Origin: Pseudomonadota bacterium
Lineage (GTDB): Bacteria > Myxococcota_A > UBA796 > CAJQPC01
Direction: 5' to 3'
NCBI GenBank assembly: GCA_024228935.1
Contig: JAAESX010000204.1
Coordinates: 1-64,000 of the forward strand
DNA length: 64,000 nt
In this document: one piece after another, positions 34,578-42,511 of the stretch
Layout: each line of letters begins with the position of its first letter
Numbering within the stretch: position 1 is the stretch's first letter
Made by a program: the position numbers and the translations under genes
Notes under the pieces: generated by a model
Databases searched by the model: none
Seen by the model: the letters and a program-made list of their open reading frames with translations, nothing else
Told to the model about the DNA's origin: nothing

Positions 34578-36119
34578 ATGCTGCCGGAAGGCGGCATGGT
34601 CATGGTCATGGCCGGAATCCCCGGCTGGATGTTCGGCCTCGCCATCGGACTCGTCATCCTCCTCTCGTTCGTCATGATCGAGTGGAGGGGCGTCGGCGTG
34701 ATGGAGTGGCGCTTCAACCTGACGTCGAACACGTCGATTCACCGCCTGTTCCGCAAGCGTTGGTTCCAGACGGCCATCCAGGCCCCCATCGTGGCGGCGT
34801 TCTTCTTCACCATCTACGCGGGCCTGTTCGGCAGCTATGCGAAGAACATCGCCCCCGTGCTGGTCTGGACCATCTGGTGGGCGGCGCTCATCTTCGCGGT
34901 GGCCCTGTTCGGCAACGCGTGGTGTGCGGTGTGCCCGTGGGACTCGGTCGCGAACCTGGTCACCCGCCTGGGTCGCTTCTGGAAGAAGGTGCCGAGCATC
35001 AGCCTTGGTCTCGAAGCCCCGAAGTGGATGCGCAACGTCTACCCGGCCATCGTCCTGTTCGTGGTCCTCACCTGGCTCGAGCTGGGCTGGGGCGTCACGA
35101 ACGATGCGCGCACGACCGCCACGCTGGGCCTGGCCATGGTCGCGGGATGCGTCGGGATGGGCCTGGTCTTCGAGAAGAAGGTCTTCTGCGAGAGCTTCTG
35201 CTTCGTCGGCCGCATCAGCGGGATGTACTCGCTGTTCTCCCCCGTCGAGGTCCGCCCGCGCGACCCCCGTGTATGCGAGGTCTGCAAGACCCGCGACTGC
35301 CTCACCGGCGGCAAGAACGGGTACGCGTGCCCGATGTCCATCGACCTGGGCAAGCTCGAGACGAACCAGAACTGCACGCTCTGCACCGAGTGCTTCAAGT
35401 CCTGCCCGACCATGGCGCCGGCGCTCCGTATCCGCCCCTTCAACCAGGACGTGCACAAGGTCACGCCCGGTCGGACCGACGAGGCCTGGCTCGCGCTGAC
35501 CCTGCTCGCGCTCACCGGCTTCCACGGCCTGTCGATGACGCCCGCCTGGCAGGACTTCTCGCCGGGCTCGACGGACATCGTCACGACCATCCAGACCTGG
35601 ACGGGCCTTGGAAACCTGGGCTCGTTCACGGTCGGAATGATCGGCGTGATGCTGCTGCCCATCGCGGTCTACGCGCTGTGCATCGCCATCGCCTGGGTCT
35701 GGACCAAGAAGGTCGTGCCGTTCGGGCAGCTGTTCGTCGCGTACGCCTACAGCGTGCTCCCCGTGGCGCTCTTCTACCACCTGGCCCACAACGCCATGCA
35801 CCTCTTCATGGAGGGGCAGGACGTGGTCCCGCTGCTGTCCGACCCGCTCGGGAACGGCAGCGACTGGTTCGGGACCGCGGACATGCACCTGGGTCCTCTC
35901 GTCGGCCAGGACGGCACGTGGCTCATCCAGGTCCTGCTCGTCCTCGTCGGTCACGTGGCCGGGGTGGTCGCATCGCATCGCATCGCCAAGAAGCTCTTCC
36001 CTGAGCGGAGCGCGGCGATTCGAAGCCTGGTCCCGATGCTCGTGGTGATGGTCCTGCTGTCCATCGGCGGCCTGTGGCTGATGCACCTCGACATGAACAT
36101 GCGCATGGGGAGGATGTGA
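34578..36119 (+). CDS. Polytopic polyferredoxin membrane protein (NapH/NosR-like)
   Basis: The 513-residue protein has about ten helices. It has two C-P motifs on the membrane (C-A-V-C-P and C-E-S-F-C), a C-E-V-C-K-T-R-D-C site, and a C-T-L-C-T-E-C-F-K-S-C-P cluster site near residue 280. Conserved His pairs occur in the later helices (Y-H-L-A-H-N-A-M-H). It is related to the NapH/NosR/CcoG group but larger, with an extra membrane half that could bind heme or quinone. Of several possible starts, ATG 34578 has GGAG 6 bases upstream; 34566 or GTG 34551 would add 4-9 residues. Confidence 0.78.
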   Translation: MLPEGGMVMVMAGIPGWMFGLAIGLVILLSFVMIEWRGVGVMEWRFNLTSNTSIHRLFRKRWFQTAIQAPIVAAFFFTIYAGLFGSYAKNIAPVLVWTIWWAALIFAVALFGNAWCAVCPWDSVANLVTRLGRFWKKVPSISLGLEAPKWMRNVYPAIVLFVVLTWLELGWGVTNDARTTATLGLAMVAGCVGMGLVFEKKVFCESFCFVGRISGMYSLFSPVEVRPRDPRVCEVCKTRDCLTGGKNGYACPMSIDLGKLETNQNCTLCTECFKSCPTMAPALRIRPFNQDVHKVTPGRTDEAWLALTLLALTGFHGLSMTPAWQDFSPGSTDIVTTIQTWTGLGNLGSFTVGMIGVMLLPIAVYALCIAIAWVWTKKVVPFGQLFVAYAYSVLPVALFYHLAHNAMHLFMEGQDVVPLLSDPLGNGSDWFGTADMHLGPLVGQDGTWLIQVLLVLVGHVAGVVASHRIAKKLFPERSAAIRSLVPMLVVMVLLSIGGLWLMHLDMNMRMGRM

Positions 36120-36544
36120 TGAGCTGGCCCCCTCCCCCCGGAGCCGTCGAGGACTTCAAGACGCTCTGCACCAAGTGCGACGAGTGCGTGCTCGCCTGCC
36201 CGCCTCAGGTCATCGGAGTGCTCGAGAACGGCCTGCCCGCGCTCGACCCGAACTCCGGCGCCTGCCACCTGTGCCCGGACGTGCCGTGCGCCAAGGCGTG
36301 CCCGGACGGAGCGCTCGAAGTCGTCGGCGTCGAGCTGATGTTCTTCGGCCTGGCGCGGATCGAGACCGAGAAGTGCTTCGCGTTCCAGGGCCCCGAGTGC
36401 GGCTCGTGCGCACCGGCCTGCCCGCTCGGCGCCATCAAGATGGTGCGGTTCAAGCCGGAGCTCAACCTGGACCTGTGCAATGGGTGTGGGCTGTGTCGAG
36501 ACGCCTGCCCGGTGTGGGGCAAGGCCATCGTCATCGACACGTAG
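36119..36544 (+). CDS. Four-cluster ferredoxin, last gene of nap operon
   Basis: The 141-residue soluble protein contains four [4Fe-4S] motifs: C-T-K-C-D-E-C-V-L-A-C-P, C-H-L-C-P-D-V-P-C-A-K-A-C-P, C-G-S-C-A-P-A-C-P and C-N-G-C-G-L-C-R-D-A-C-P. It has no signal peptide or Tat motif, so it is cytoplasmic. It resembles NapF/NapG and the small ferredoxin subunits that pair with membrane polyferredoxins. The ATG overlaps the upstream stop (TGATG). It could feed or drain electrons at the inner side of the 34578 protein. Confidence 0.82.
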   Translation: MSWPPPPGAVEDFKTLCTKCDECVLACPPQVIGVLENGLPALDPNSGACHLCPDVPCAKACPDGALEVVGVELMFFGLARIETEKCFAFQGPECGSCAPACPLGAIKMVRFKPELNLDLCNGCGLCRDACPVWGKAIVIDT

Positions 36545-36547
36545 GGG

Positions 36548-37222
36548 TCAGCCCGGGAACCACAGGTGGAGCGAGAGCATCGCGGCCGGATTGACGCCAG
36601 CCCAGCTCTGCGTTCCGTTCACCCTCCGGTCACCCGACGCGTCGTCATCGAGCGGAACGTACGCGCTCTCCACGTCCCAGGTGATCCAGCCGCCCGTCTG
36701 CAGGTCGGCGGTCAACGAGATGCCCGGGTGGACCCAGTGAACGATGCCGACGCCGGCGGTCGCTCGAGCATGGGTGACCCGGTATTCCCAGGCATCCTCG
36801 TCGTCTTCGTTGACGATCCAGTACCTGGACATCCCAGGCCCAGCCACCAGGAGCAGCTCGGACCGCTCGGCCGCTGCGAGCCGCCAACGGACGAGGACGC
36901 CCGCCTCCCAGTTCGCCCCGGTGAGGTCGGTCCGGGTCCGCTCGAACGCCTGGGCTTCCCCGGAGTCATCCGGCACACGCTCGACGCGTCTCACCCCCGC
37001 CCCTGAGGAACGCCAGCTGCGGCTCGATCGACAGTCCGCCCGGCGTCCGCACGCGGAATGAACCGTAGCTGTAGAGCGATCGGCTCGACAGCGACCCGGA
37101 GATGTTCGACGAGATGAAGCTCCCCGACGCGCCCCGCACGCCCACCCCGACTCCGAGGCTCAAGGACTCCGGCGGCGCAACGGCTCACTCGCATGAGCGA
37201 GCCCGCACAACAGCATCAACAT
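36548..37222 (-). pseudogene. Outer-membrane beta-barrel gene with two compensating frameshifts
   Basis: The ATG at 37222 (GGGGGA upstream) begins a signal peptide M-L-M-L-L-C-G-L-A-H-A, but the frame ends at a TGA at 37160. From about 37180 to 37010 the next frame encodes a convincing barrel sequence (L-G-V-G-V-G-V-R-G; S-Y-G-S-F-R-V-R-T). At a run of five G residues near 37003-37012 the frame returns to the first one, which continues to 36548 (W-E-A-G-V-L-V-R-W; T-A-D-L-Q-T-G-G). The two shifts compensate. The gene is either decayed or affected by two single-base sequence errors. It follows the redoxin gene. Confidence 0.6.
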
Positions 37223-37240
37223 GTCTCCCCCATGCGCGAG

Positions 37241-37792
37241 CTACTGCGCGTCGTCCACCTTGCGCGCGATGGCATCCGCCGTCGTGCTGCCTTCCTTGTG
37301 CCAGCTCACGCGGCCTTCCGAGTCCACGACCGTGAAGCTGTGCTGGTCGGTGCCCCCGTTGGCACCCCACTCCTCGAGCCACAAGCCGTCCTGGTCACCC
37401 AGGACCTCGAGGCTCAGGTCGTACTGCTCAGCGAACTTCGCAGCCTTGTTCTCCGTCGTGACATCGACCATCACGGCCAGGACGCGCACGTCCTCGGGGG
37501 CCTCACTCACGAACCAATCGTCGACGCTCTGGACCAGAGCGATGCAGCTACCTCACCAGGTGGCTGCGCCGATGACCACGACCCGCTCGCTGGCGAGCTC
37601 CGAGAGCACCGTCTGACCGCCGTTCGCGGAGATGAGAGAGAAGTCGGGGGCGCACATGCCGGCCTCGAGGCCGATGTCCCCCTCGCAGCCGAGCTCGACG
37701 ACCTCGCTGTCGAACGTCTCGTCCGGCGTCCTGTTGTCCGGCCCGCCGGTCCCCTCGGGGGTCGCGCAGGCGAAGAGGAGGCTCAGGATCAT
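37241..37792 (-). CDS. Thioredoxin-fold lipoprotein with in-frame TGA (candidate selenoprotein)
   Basis: One frame of 184 codons is interrupted only by a TGA at 37553-37555. Read through as selenocysteine, it gives a 183-residue AhpC/TlpA-like redoxin: lipobox L-L-F-A-C9, A-P-D-F-S-L (about 48-53), then beta strand V-V-V-I-G-A-A-T-W and the active site U80-G-S-C83. That is exactly where W-C-x-x-C stands in this family. The sequence after the TGA continues the fold (V-L-A-V-M-V-D; S-F-T-V-V-D-S-E-G-R-V). A SECIS-like hairpin follows. It should be a membrane-tethered periplasmic thiol or peroxide reductase. It starts 12 bases after an aldolase-like gene. Confidence 0.85.
37525..37541 (-). promoter_or_regulatory. 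Bacterial SECIS-like stem-loop
   Basis: On the minus strand, CGCTCT-GGTCC-AGAGCG forms a perfect 6-bp stem (7 bp if the G-C pair inside closes) with a GGUC apical loop. The loop starts 17 bases after the in-frame TGA; in E. coli fdhF the GGUC loop starts after 18 bases. It lies inside the coding sequence, as bacterial SECIS elements do, and would bind SelB carrying Sec-tRNA. Confidence 0.78.
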
Positions 37793-37804
37793 GTCTTCTC
37801 CGGG

Positions 37805-38809
37805 TCAGCCGGCCTTGGAGGCCGCGTCCAGTCGGGGGGAAAGCTTCTCGTACATCTCCCGGCACTCGTACCGGTCTTCGCGACGCATGCGGTCGATGCC
37901 CGCACGTGGATGCACGTTGTAGTAGCCGGTGATGGCATACGGCAAGTGGTATCCCCAGCGAAGACCGTCCCGCATATCGGCGAACTCGTCGACCATGTCC
38001 AGCACGGGGCGGACGTCGTAGCGCGGGTTGTCGAGGTAGAAGAGCAGGAGCTCGAGCGGGCAGTTGCCGGCGCCGCGGCCCATTCCGTGGATGGTCGCGT
38101 CCACGAAGTCCACGCCCTCGTCGATGGCCGTGATGGAGTTCGCGAAGGCCTGCTGCTGGTTGTTGTGCAGGTGCACGCCGACCTTGATGTCCTCGCCCAG
38201 GTAGTTCATGTACTTATGGACGAGGTACCGGACGTGGTACGGGAACAGCGCGCCGAAGCTGTCGACCAGGGCGACGTTGTCGACCCCGCTGACCGCCAGG
38301 CGCTTGAGGAAGAGGTCGACCTCTTCGGGTGACAGCGAGCTGACGGCCATGACGTTCATGAACGTCTCGAAGCCCTGCTCCTGGCAGCGGTCGAGGAGCT
38401 TGAGCGCCTCGTCCATCTGATGGGCGTACGTGGCGATGCGGACCACGTCGAGGACGCTGTCATCGGCTCGCGGGATGTCGGCCAGGTCGATGCGACCGAT
38501 GTCCACCATGGCGGACAGCTTCATCCGGCCCGAGGTGACGACGCCGTCCAGGTCCTCCTTCGTGCAGAACTTCCAGGGTCCAACCTTGTCGCGATCGAAC
38601 TGTCCCGGCGAGGTCAGGTAGCCGACCTCCATGTACTCGAGGCCGGCCTGGGTGAGGGCCTGGAACGTGCGCTGGACGAGCTCCGGCGAGAACGCCCAGT
38701 CGTTGCAGATGCCGCCGTCGCGGATGGTGCAGTCGAGCACCTTGATGCGGCGTCGGCGGTCTGTGACCAGGCCGTCCGGGCAGCAGCGAACGCGGTAGTC
38801 GAGGCCCAT
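37805..38809 (-). CDS. HMG-CoA-lyase/DRE-TIM-type aldolase
   Basis: The 334-residue protein is a TIM barrel of the DRE-TIM metallolyase family. It has a metal/substrate motif L-D-C-T-I-R-D-G-G (about 22-30), H-L-H-N-N (the His-x-His metal ligands, near 205-209) and G-M-G-R-G-A-G-N-C (near 236-244). Closest in style are 4-hydroxy-2-oxovalerate aldolases, but no acetaldehyde dehydrogenase neighbour is present, so the substrate is open. The ATG at 38809 has GGAG 6 bases upstream. Confidence 0.82.
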   Translation of the reverse strand: MGLDYRVRCCPDGLVTDRRRRIKVLDCTIRDGGICNDWAFSPELVQRTFQALTQAGLEYMEVGYLTSPGQFDRDKVGPWKFCTKEDLDGVVTSGRMKLSAMVDIGRIDLADIPRADDSVLDVVRIATYAHQMDEALKLLDRCQEQGFETFMNVMAVSSLSPEEVDLFLKRLAVSGVDNVALVDSFGALFPYHVRYLVHKYMNYLGEDIKVGVHLHNNQQQAFANSITAIDEGVDFVDATIHGMGRGAGNCPLELLLFYLDNPRYDVRPVLDMVDEFADMRDGLRWGYHLPYAITGYYNVHPRAGIDRMRREDRYECREMYEKLSPRLDAASKAG

Positions 38810-38835
38810 CTCATCTCCATCGGCGAGGGCGGAAC

Positions 38836-39168
38836 CTACACGCTCGCGGCGTCCTCGGCCACTTCCAGGATGGCCGCGCCCCCGCCTTCGCACAGGCGCA
38901 CGTGCAGCACGAGCTCGCCGGGCCGACCGCAAACGGCGTCCAGACCACCGTCCACGACGCGGTCGAGCGGGAACAGGATGGTGTCCGCGACCGCCCGGAC
39001 GTCCTCCGCCTCGACCACCAGCCAGTCGATCTGACGCAACCCGATGCGTAGCTGGAGCAGCGTGTTCAGGACCAGCTTGTTGAGCATCACGTCCGGGCCC
39101 GTGGACCCGTCGGGACCCCGCACGCCGCGGGCGATGTCGGCGATCTCCAGACTGGCCAGGCGCTTCAT
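38836..39168 (-). CDS. Hypothetical protein
   Basis: The 110-residue protein is predicted to be cytoplasmic and mixed alpha/beta, with no signal or membrane segment. An amphipathic helix (about 25-45) is followed by a V-V-E-A-E-D-V motif and a final strand pair (L-V-L-H-V-R-L-C; A-A-I-L-E-V-A-E-D). I do not recognise the family. It lies 26 bases upstream of the aldolase gene, probably in the same operon, and diverges from fliJ across 66 bases. Confidence 0.5.
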   Translation of the reverse strand: MKRLASLEIADIARGVRGPDGSTGPDVMLNKLVLNTLLQLRIGLRQIDWLVVEAEDVRAVADTILFPLDRVVDGGLDAVCGRPGELVLHVRLCEGGGAAILEVAEDAASV

Positions 39169-39234
39169 CTACCGGATCTATCTCAAGCCACGGCTCTGTG
39201 ATCCGTAGCGGACATCAGGAATGAGGAGAACGTC

Positions 39235-39663
39235 TTGGACACTCTCGAGCGCATCCGCCGCCTCCGCGAGCACGACAAGCGAAGAGCCCGCCTGGATCTC
39301 GTCCAGGCCGAGCGCCGCCATCAGGCGCAGCGCGACCGGCTCGACGCGGTCGATGCGCGCGTTCAGCAGGCAAGAGCGGATGCACCCGAGGGGGACGCCG
39401 CCGAGCTGGCGCTGTACCACGCGTTCCGCTTGCGTATGGAGATGGTCGGTCGCCGTGAGCAGGACTTCCTGAACGAGACCGGCCGGATCGTCGACGAGCG
39501 GCGTGATGTCGTCGTCGTCAAGGCCCGCGAGGCCGAGGTGGTCGCCCTGTTGCAGGAGGCCCAGGAGGAGGAAGCGGCGCTCGAAGAGCGTCGTGACGAG
39601 GAGAACGACCTGGCCGAGATGGCCGTGCAGACCTGGGCGCGTACGCGCAGGAAGGTGGCCTGA
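39235..39663 (+). CDS. fliJ: FliJ-like flagellar export chaperone
   Basis: The 142-residue, almost fully coiled-coil protein starts at a TTG preceded by GAGGAG. Its N-terminus L-E-R-I-R-R-L-R-E-H-D resembles FliJ, the cytoplasmic coiled coil that escorts chaperone-substrate complexes to the export ATPase. Position as first gene of the flagellar operon, before motE-like and fliK genes, fits. Sequence conservation in FliJ is weak, so the call depends partly on context. Confidence 0.75.
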   Translation: MDTLERIRRLREHDKRRARLDLVQAERRHQAQRDRLDAVDARVQQARADAPEGDAAELALYHAFRLRMEMVGRREQDFLNETGRIVDERRDVVVVKAREAEVVALLQEAQEEEAALEERRDEENDLAEMAVQTWARTRRKVA

Positions 39664-40175
39664 TGCTGCTGCTGACGCTCTGGCTTGGATGCTCTGCCGA
39701 GGCTGCGAACGCAGACGAAGCCTCGACCGAGGGTTCTGTCGCAGCGACGCCGTGGCCCGAAGGCGACAGCCGGGGAATGCAGGAGATCATCTCGTCCCTC
39801 CAGTCCCGAGAACGGGCGCTGGAGCGCCGTGAGAAGACGGTCGAGGCGCGAGAGGAGGAGCTGAGGCAGGTAGAGGAGGAGCTCGAGGCCCGCATCGCCG
39901 AGCTCGAGACGCTGAGGACGGACATCGGGCTTCTGCTCGACGACGGAGACGAAGAGCGCCAGCGCCGGGTCAAGGCGGTCATCAAGATGACCGAGACCAT
40001 GCGATCTGGCGACGCTGGTGTCTTCGTGAGCGAGCTCGACGACGGCCTGGCGGTCGAGGTCCTCGACGGGATGAATCCGACGAAGGCCGGCAAGGTGCTC
40101 GCGTCGATGGAGCCGGCGAAGGCCGCGTCCCTGGCCGAGCAGCTGACACTCCCGACCCTGCAGCAGGGCTCCTAG
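39663..40175 (+). CDS. MotE-like stator chaperone lipoprotein
   Basis: The 170-residue protein has a short leader with Cys10, a central coiled coil (about 45-95) and a C-terminal MgtE-N-like segment (M-N-P-T-K-A-G-K-V-L-A-S-M-E-P). This is the plan of MotE-like proteins, which help stabilise the flagellar stator or couple it to export. Other MotE proteins carry an N-terminal membrane helix; here it appears replaced by a lipoprotein leader. It overlaps fliJ by one base (TGATG). Confidence 0.72.
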   Translation: MLLLTLWLGCSAEAANADEASTEGSVAATPWPEGDSRGMQEIISSLQSRERALERREKTVEAREEELRQVEEELEARIAELETLRTDIGLLLDDGDEERQRRVKAVIKMTETMRSGDAGVFVSELDDGLAVEVLDGMNPTKAGKVLASMEPAKAASLAEQLTLPTLQQGS

Positions 40176-41267
40176 ATGGAGTTCACCCCCGTCCCGCCGC
40201 TGCTGGCGCTGCTCTCACCGACAGCACCGACAGCTCCGACCGAGTCGTCCGGCATTCCACCGGAGACCCTCGATCTGCTCCAGGGCAACGTCCCTGGCGC
40301 GAACGAGGTCCCACTCGACCTGGTGGTCGACGTCGAGCTGCCGGACGAGCCCGTCACCGACGTGCCGTTCGACCAACTCCTGGCTCGCGCCGAGGACCAG
40401 GAGCCCCTGCTGGACGAGGCTCCGCCCGAGACCGCCGTGTTCGTCCCAGCGAGCGTCGAGTCGCTCGTGCGCGATGCCCGCACCACCAACGGGCCTCGGC
40501 TCGAAGCCGCGCGACCGACCGAGCCCAGGCGCCGCCTCCCCCGCGCCATCCGGAATCGACCCGAGCCGAGCGTCGCCCGGCCGGTCCCGACGCGTCTGAC
40601 CCCGACCGTGACCCGACCCGCCTACACCCCCGTGTTGCGGTCGCCGATGGAGCTCCTGCGCTCACCCGAGATGCAGGCCCCCGCCTCGCTCGAGCTGGCC
40701 GGCCCCGAAGCCGAGCCGATCCCGGAGATGACGCGCCCGATTCCCCCCGTCCCGACGGCGGAGTCGACGATCTCGACCCCGGCTCGCCCCATCCGGCGTG
40801 CGACCGCCAGGCCGGTCACGACCGCTGCCTCCTTGCCGACGACCGTCCCCTCGGCCGATGAGCCCGAGCCCGCGTTCCAGCTCGAAGCCCCGACGACCGA
40901 CGTCGCGGTCGAGGCCCCGCTCCCCACGGAGTTCGAGGTCCCCGAGCTGGCCGCCCCCGTGCCTCAGCGTGTGACCGTCAAGGTCGACGAGGACCTGGAC
41001 ATCGAGGTCTCGAGCGACAGCGACGGCATCGGCGTGGTGCTCGAAGGCACGGCCGAGGCCGTCGAGCCTTTGCGCGAGATCGCGACCGATCTGGCCGAGG
41101 AGCTGGCTCGTTCTGGCCTCGAGCTGACCGAGTTCGAGGCCCGCGACCGGGACGGACAGGACACCCACGAGCTCCGCTCGACCGGGTCGCACAGCGCTTC
41201 TGCGGCGACCGCATCCGACGACGAACCCACCTCGACCCACGACGGACTGGTCGAGGTGATCGCCTGA
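40176..41267 (+). CDS. fliK: FliK-like hook-length control protein
   Basis: The 363-residue protein is mostly Pro/Thr/Glu-rich and low in order (1-265), ending with a compact domain (about 265-340; V-T-V-K-V-D-E-D-L-D-I-E-V, then L-A-E-E-L-A-R-S-G-L-E-L) that matches the FliK C-terminal 'hook' domain. FliK acts as a molecular ruler and switches export specificity once the hook is complete. It starts directly after the upstream stop and precedes flgD, the usual place of fliK. Confidence 0.78.
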   Translation: MEFTPVPPLLALLSPTAPTAPTESSGIPPETLDLLQGNVPGANEVPLDLVVDVELPDEPVTDVPFDQLLARAEDQEPLLDEAPPETAVFVPASVESLVRDARTTNGPRLEAARPTEPRRRLPRAIRNRPEPSVARPVPTRLTPTVTRPAYTPVLRSPMELLRSPEMQAPASLELAGPEAEPIPEMTRPIPPVPTAESTISTPARPIRRATARPVTTAASLPTTVPSADEPEPAFQLEAPTTDVAVEAPLPTEFEVPELAAPVPQRVTVKVDEDLDIEVSSDSDGIGVVLEGTAEAVEPLREIATDLAEELARSGLELTEFEARDRDGQDTHELRSTGSHSASAATASDDEPTSTHDGLVEVIA

Positions 41268-41280
41268 GACTCATGTCTCA
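41265..41280 (+). promoter_or_regulatory. Small hairpin between fliK and flgD
   Basis: TGAGAC-TCAT-GTCTCA forms a 6-bp stem with a 4-base loop, starting on the fliK stop codon. It is too weak and lacks a T-run for a terminator. It may be an mRNA processing or translation-coupling element. Confidence 0.3.
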
Positions 41281-41305
41281 GCGTGATTGATCCGAGAGGA
41301 ACTCC

Positions 41306-42016
41306 ATGAGCACCGACATCCAGGGAATCTCCGGCATCAGCGACGCTTCGGCGCTCGACCAGTCGACGACACAGACGTTCGGCGGCCAGGACCTCGATCA
41401 GTCCGCCTTCATGAACCTGCTGACCACGCAGATGCAGAACCAGGACCCGCTCGACCCGATGGCGAACGAGGAGTTCATCGCCCAGCTGGCGACGTTCTCG
41501 AGCCTCGAGCAGCTGATGAACCTGAACTCCATCGCGCAGACGATGACGCTCGGAATCAGCAGCCTGAACAACGCGGCGATGGTCGACCTGGTCGGCATGG
41601 ACATCGTCGCGGCCGGCGACGAGTTCCACTACTCGGGCGAAGGCGACCAGGAGCTGATGTACGACGCCGAGGGCGCCGGATCGGCCACGCTGAACGTCTA
41701 CGACGAAGACGGCAAGGTCGTGTTCACCGAGTCCTTCGGCATCGAAGAGGGCGAAGGCTCGTACACCTGGGACGGCAAGGGCACCGACGGCGGCACGCTG
41801 CCCGAGGGCGACTACACGTTCTCGGTCACCGCGACGGACACCAACGGCGACGAGGTCGAGGTGGCCGAGCTCATCCACGGAGTCGTCGACGAGATGGACT
41901 TCTCGACCGGCACGCCCCAGCCCTCGATCAACGGCGTCGCCATCGACCTGGCGGACCTCATCCGCCTGTCGACCCAGGACAGCGCCGATGAGGAAGGCGG
42001 AGAGGAGACGACATGA
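41306..42016 (+). CDS. flgD: FlgD hook-capping scaffold protein
   Basis: The 236-residue protein has the FlgD signature (F-M-N-L-L-T-T-Q-M-Q-N-Q-D-P at about 35-48, then A-Q-L-A-T-F-S-S-L-E-Q) and a C-terminal FlgD Ig-like/Tudor region (G-S-Y-T-W-D-G-K-G-T-D-G, G-D-Y-T-F-S-V-T-A-T-D). FlgD caps the growing hook and is left behind when FlgK joins. The start follows GAGAGGA by about 7 bases. Confidence 0.93.
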   Translation: MSTDIQGISGISDASALDQSTTQTFGGQDLDQSAFMNLLTTQMQNQDPLDPMANEEFIAQLATFSSLEQLMNLNSIAQTMTLGISSLNNAAMVDLVGMDIVAAGDEFHYSGEGDQELMYDAEGAGSATLNVYDEDGKVVFTESFGIEEGEGSYTWDGKGTDGGTLPEGDYTFSVTATDTNGDEVEVAELIHGVVDEMDFSTGTPQPSINGVAIDLADLIRLSTQDSADEEGGEETT

Positions 42017-42411
42017 CCCTCGACGCACTGCTTCCGGGCCTCACGCGGGTCCAGGGCCCGAGCGCGACCCCCAAGGTCAAGAGCTCGGACTTCGGCACGA
42101 ACTTCGACGAGCTGCTGCGGCAGCACGAGGCGGACCTCGAGCCGCCGCGCGACGCGCCCTCCCTGCGCTTCTCGCGTCACGCGAAGGCCCGGCTGGAGAG
42201 CCGAGGAATCGAGCTCTCCGAGGATCAGACCGCCCAGCTCGAGGACGCTCTCCAGCGCCTGGACGACAAGGGCGCTCGCGAGTCCCTCGTGCTGCAGGAC
42301 GACAACGCGTTCATCGTAGGTGTGCCGAAACGCACGGTCATCACGGCGATGTCGCGTTCGGAAGCGATGGGGAACATCTTCACCGGGATCGACTCGACCA
42401 TCGTCATCTGA
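42013..42411 (+). CDS. Flagellar operon protein between flgD and flgE (TIGR02530-like)
   Basis: The 132-residue protein has the typical core of the small flagellar-operon family found between flgD and flgE in many bacteria: F-S-R-H-A-K-A-R-L-E-S-R-G-I, then L-V-L-Q-D-D-N-A-F-I-V-G-V and the end I-F-T-G-I-D-S-T-I-V-I. The function is not established; hook assembly is suspected. The start overlaps the flgD stop (ATGA). Confidence 0.82.
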   Translation: MTLDALLPGLTRVQGPSATPKVKSSDFGTNFDELLRQHEADLEPPRDAPSLRFSRHAKARLESRGIELSEDQTAQLEDALQRLDDKGARESLVLQDDNAFIVGVPKRTVITAMSRSEAMGNIFTGIDSTIVI

Positions 42412-42432
42412 CGGCGGCGGAAAATCGACCTG

Positions 42433-42459
42433 TAAGCGGACACACCAGATCTGCGATAC
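42433..42459 (+). promoter_or_regulatory. Candidate sigma-28 (FliA) promoter
   Basis: TAAG (42433-42436), 15 bases, then TGCGATAC (42452-42459) matches the flagellar sigma-28 pattern TAAA-N15-GCCGATAA at most positions, including the CGATA core. It lies about 53 bases upstream of the lipoprotein start at 42512, in the 100-base gap within the flagellar cluster. Confidence 0.5.
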
Positions 42460-42511
42460 CTCCCTGAGCCCTGAGCAATGAACGCTCGAGAGAGTCCGGG
42501 AGGACAACCCT

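Noticed and set aside
37160..37162. In-frame TGA in the barrel gene as a second selenocysteine codon
   Set aside because: Reading on in that frame gives an Arg/Ser-rich sequence without strand pattern, whereas the neighbouring frame gives a barrel-like sequence, so a frameshift is the better explanation.
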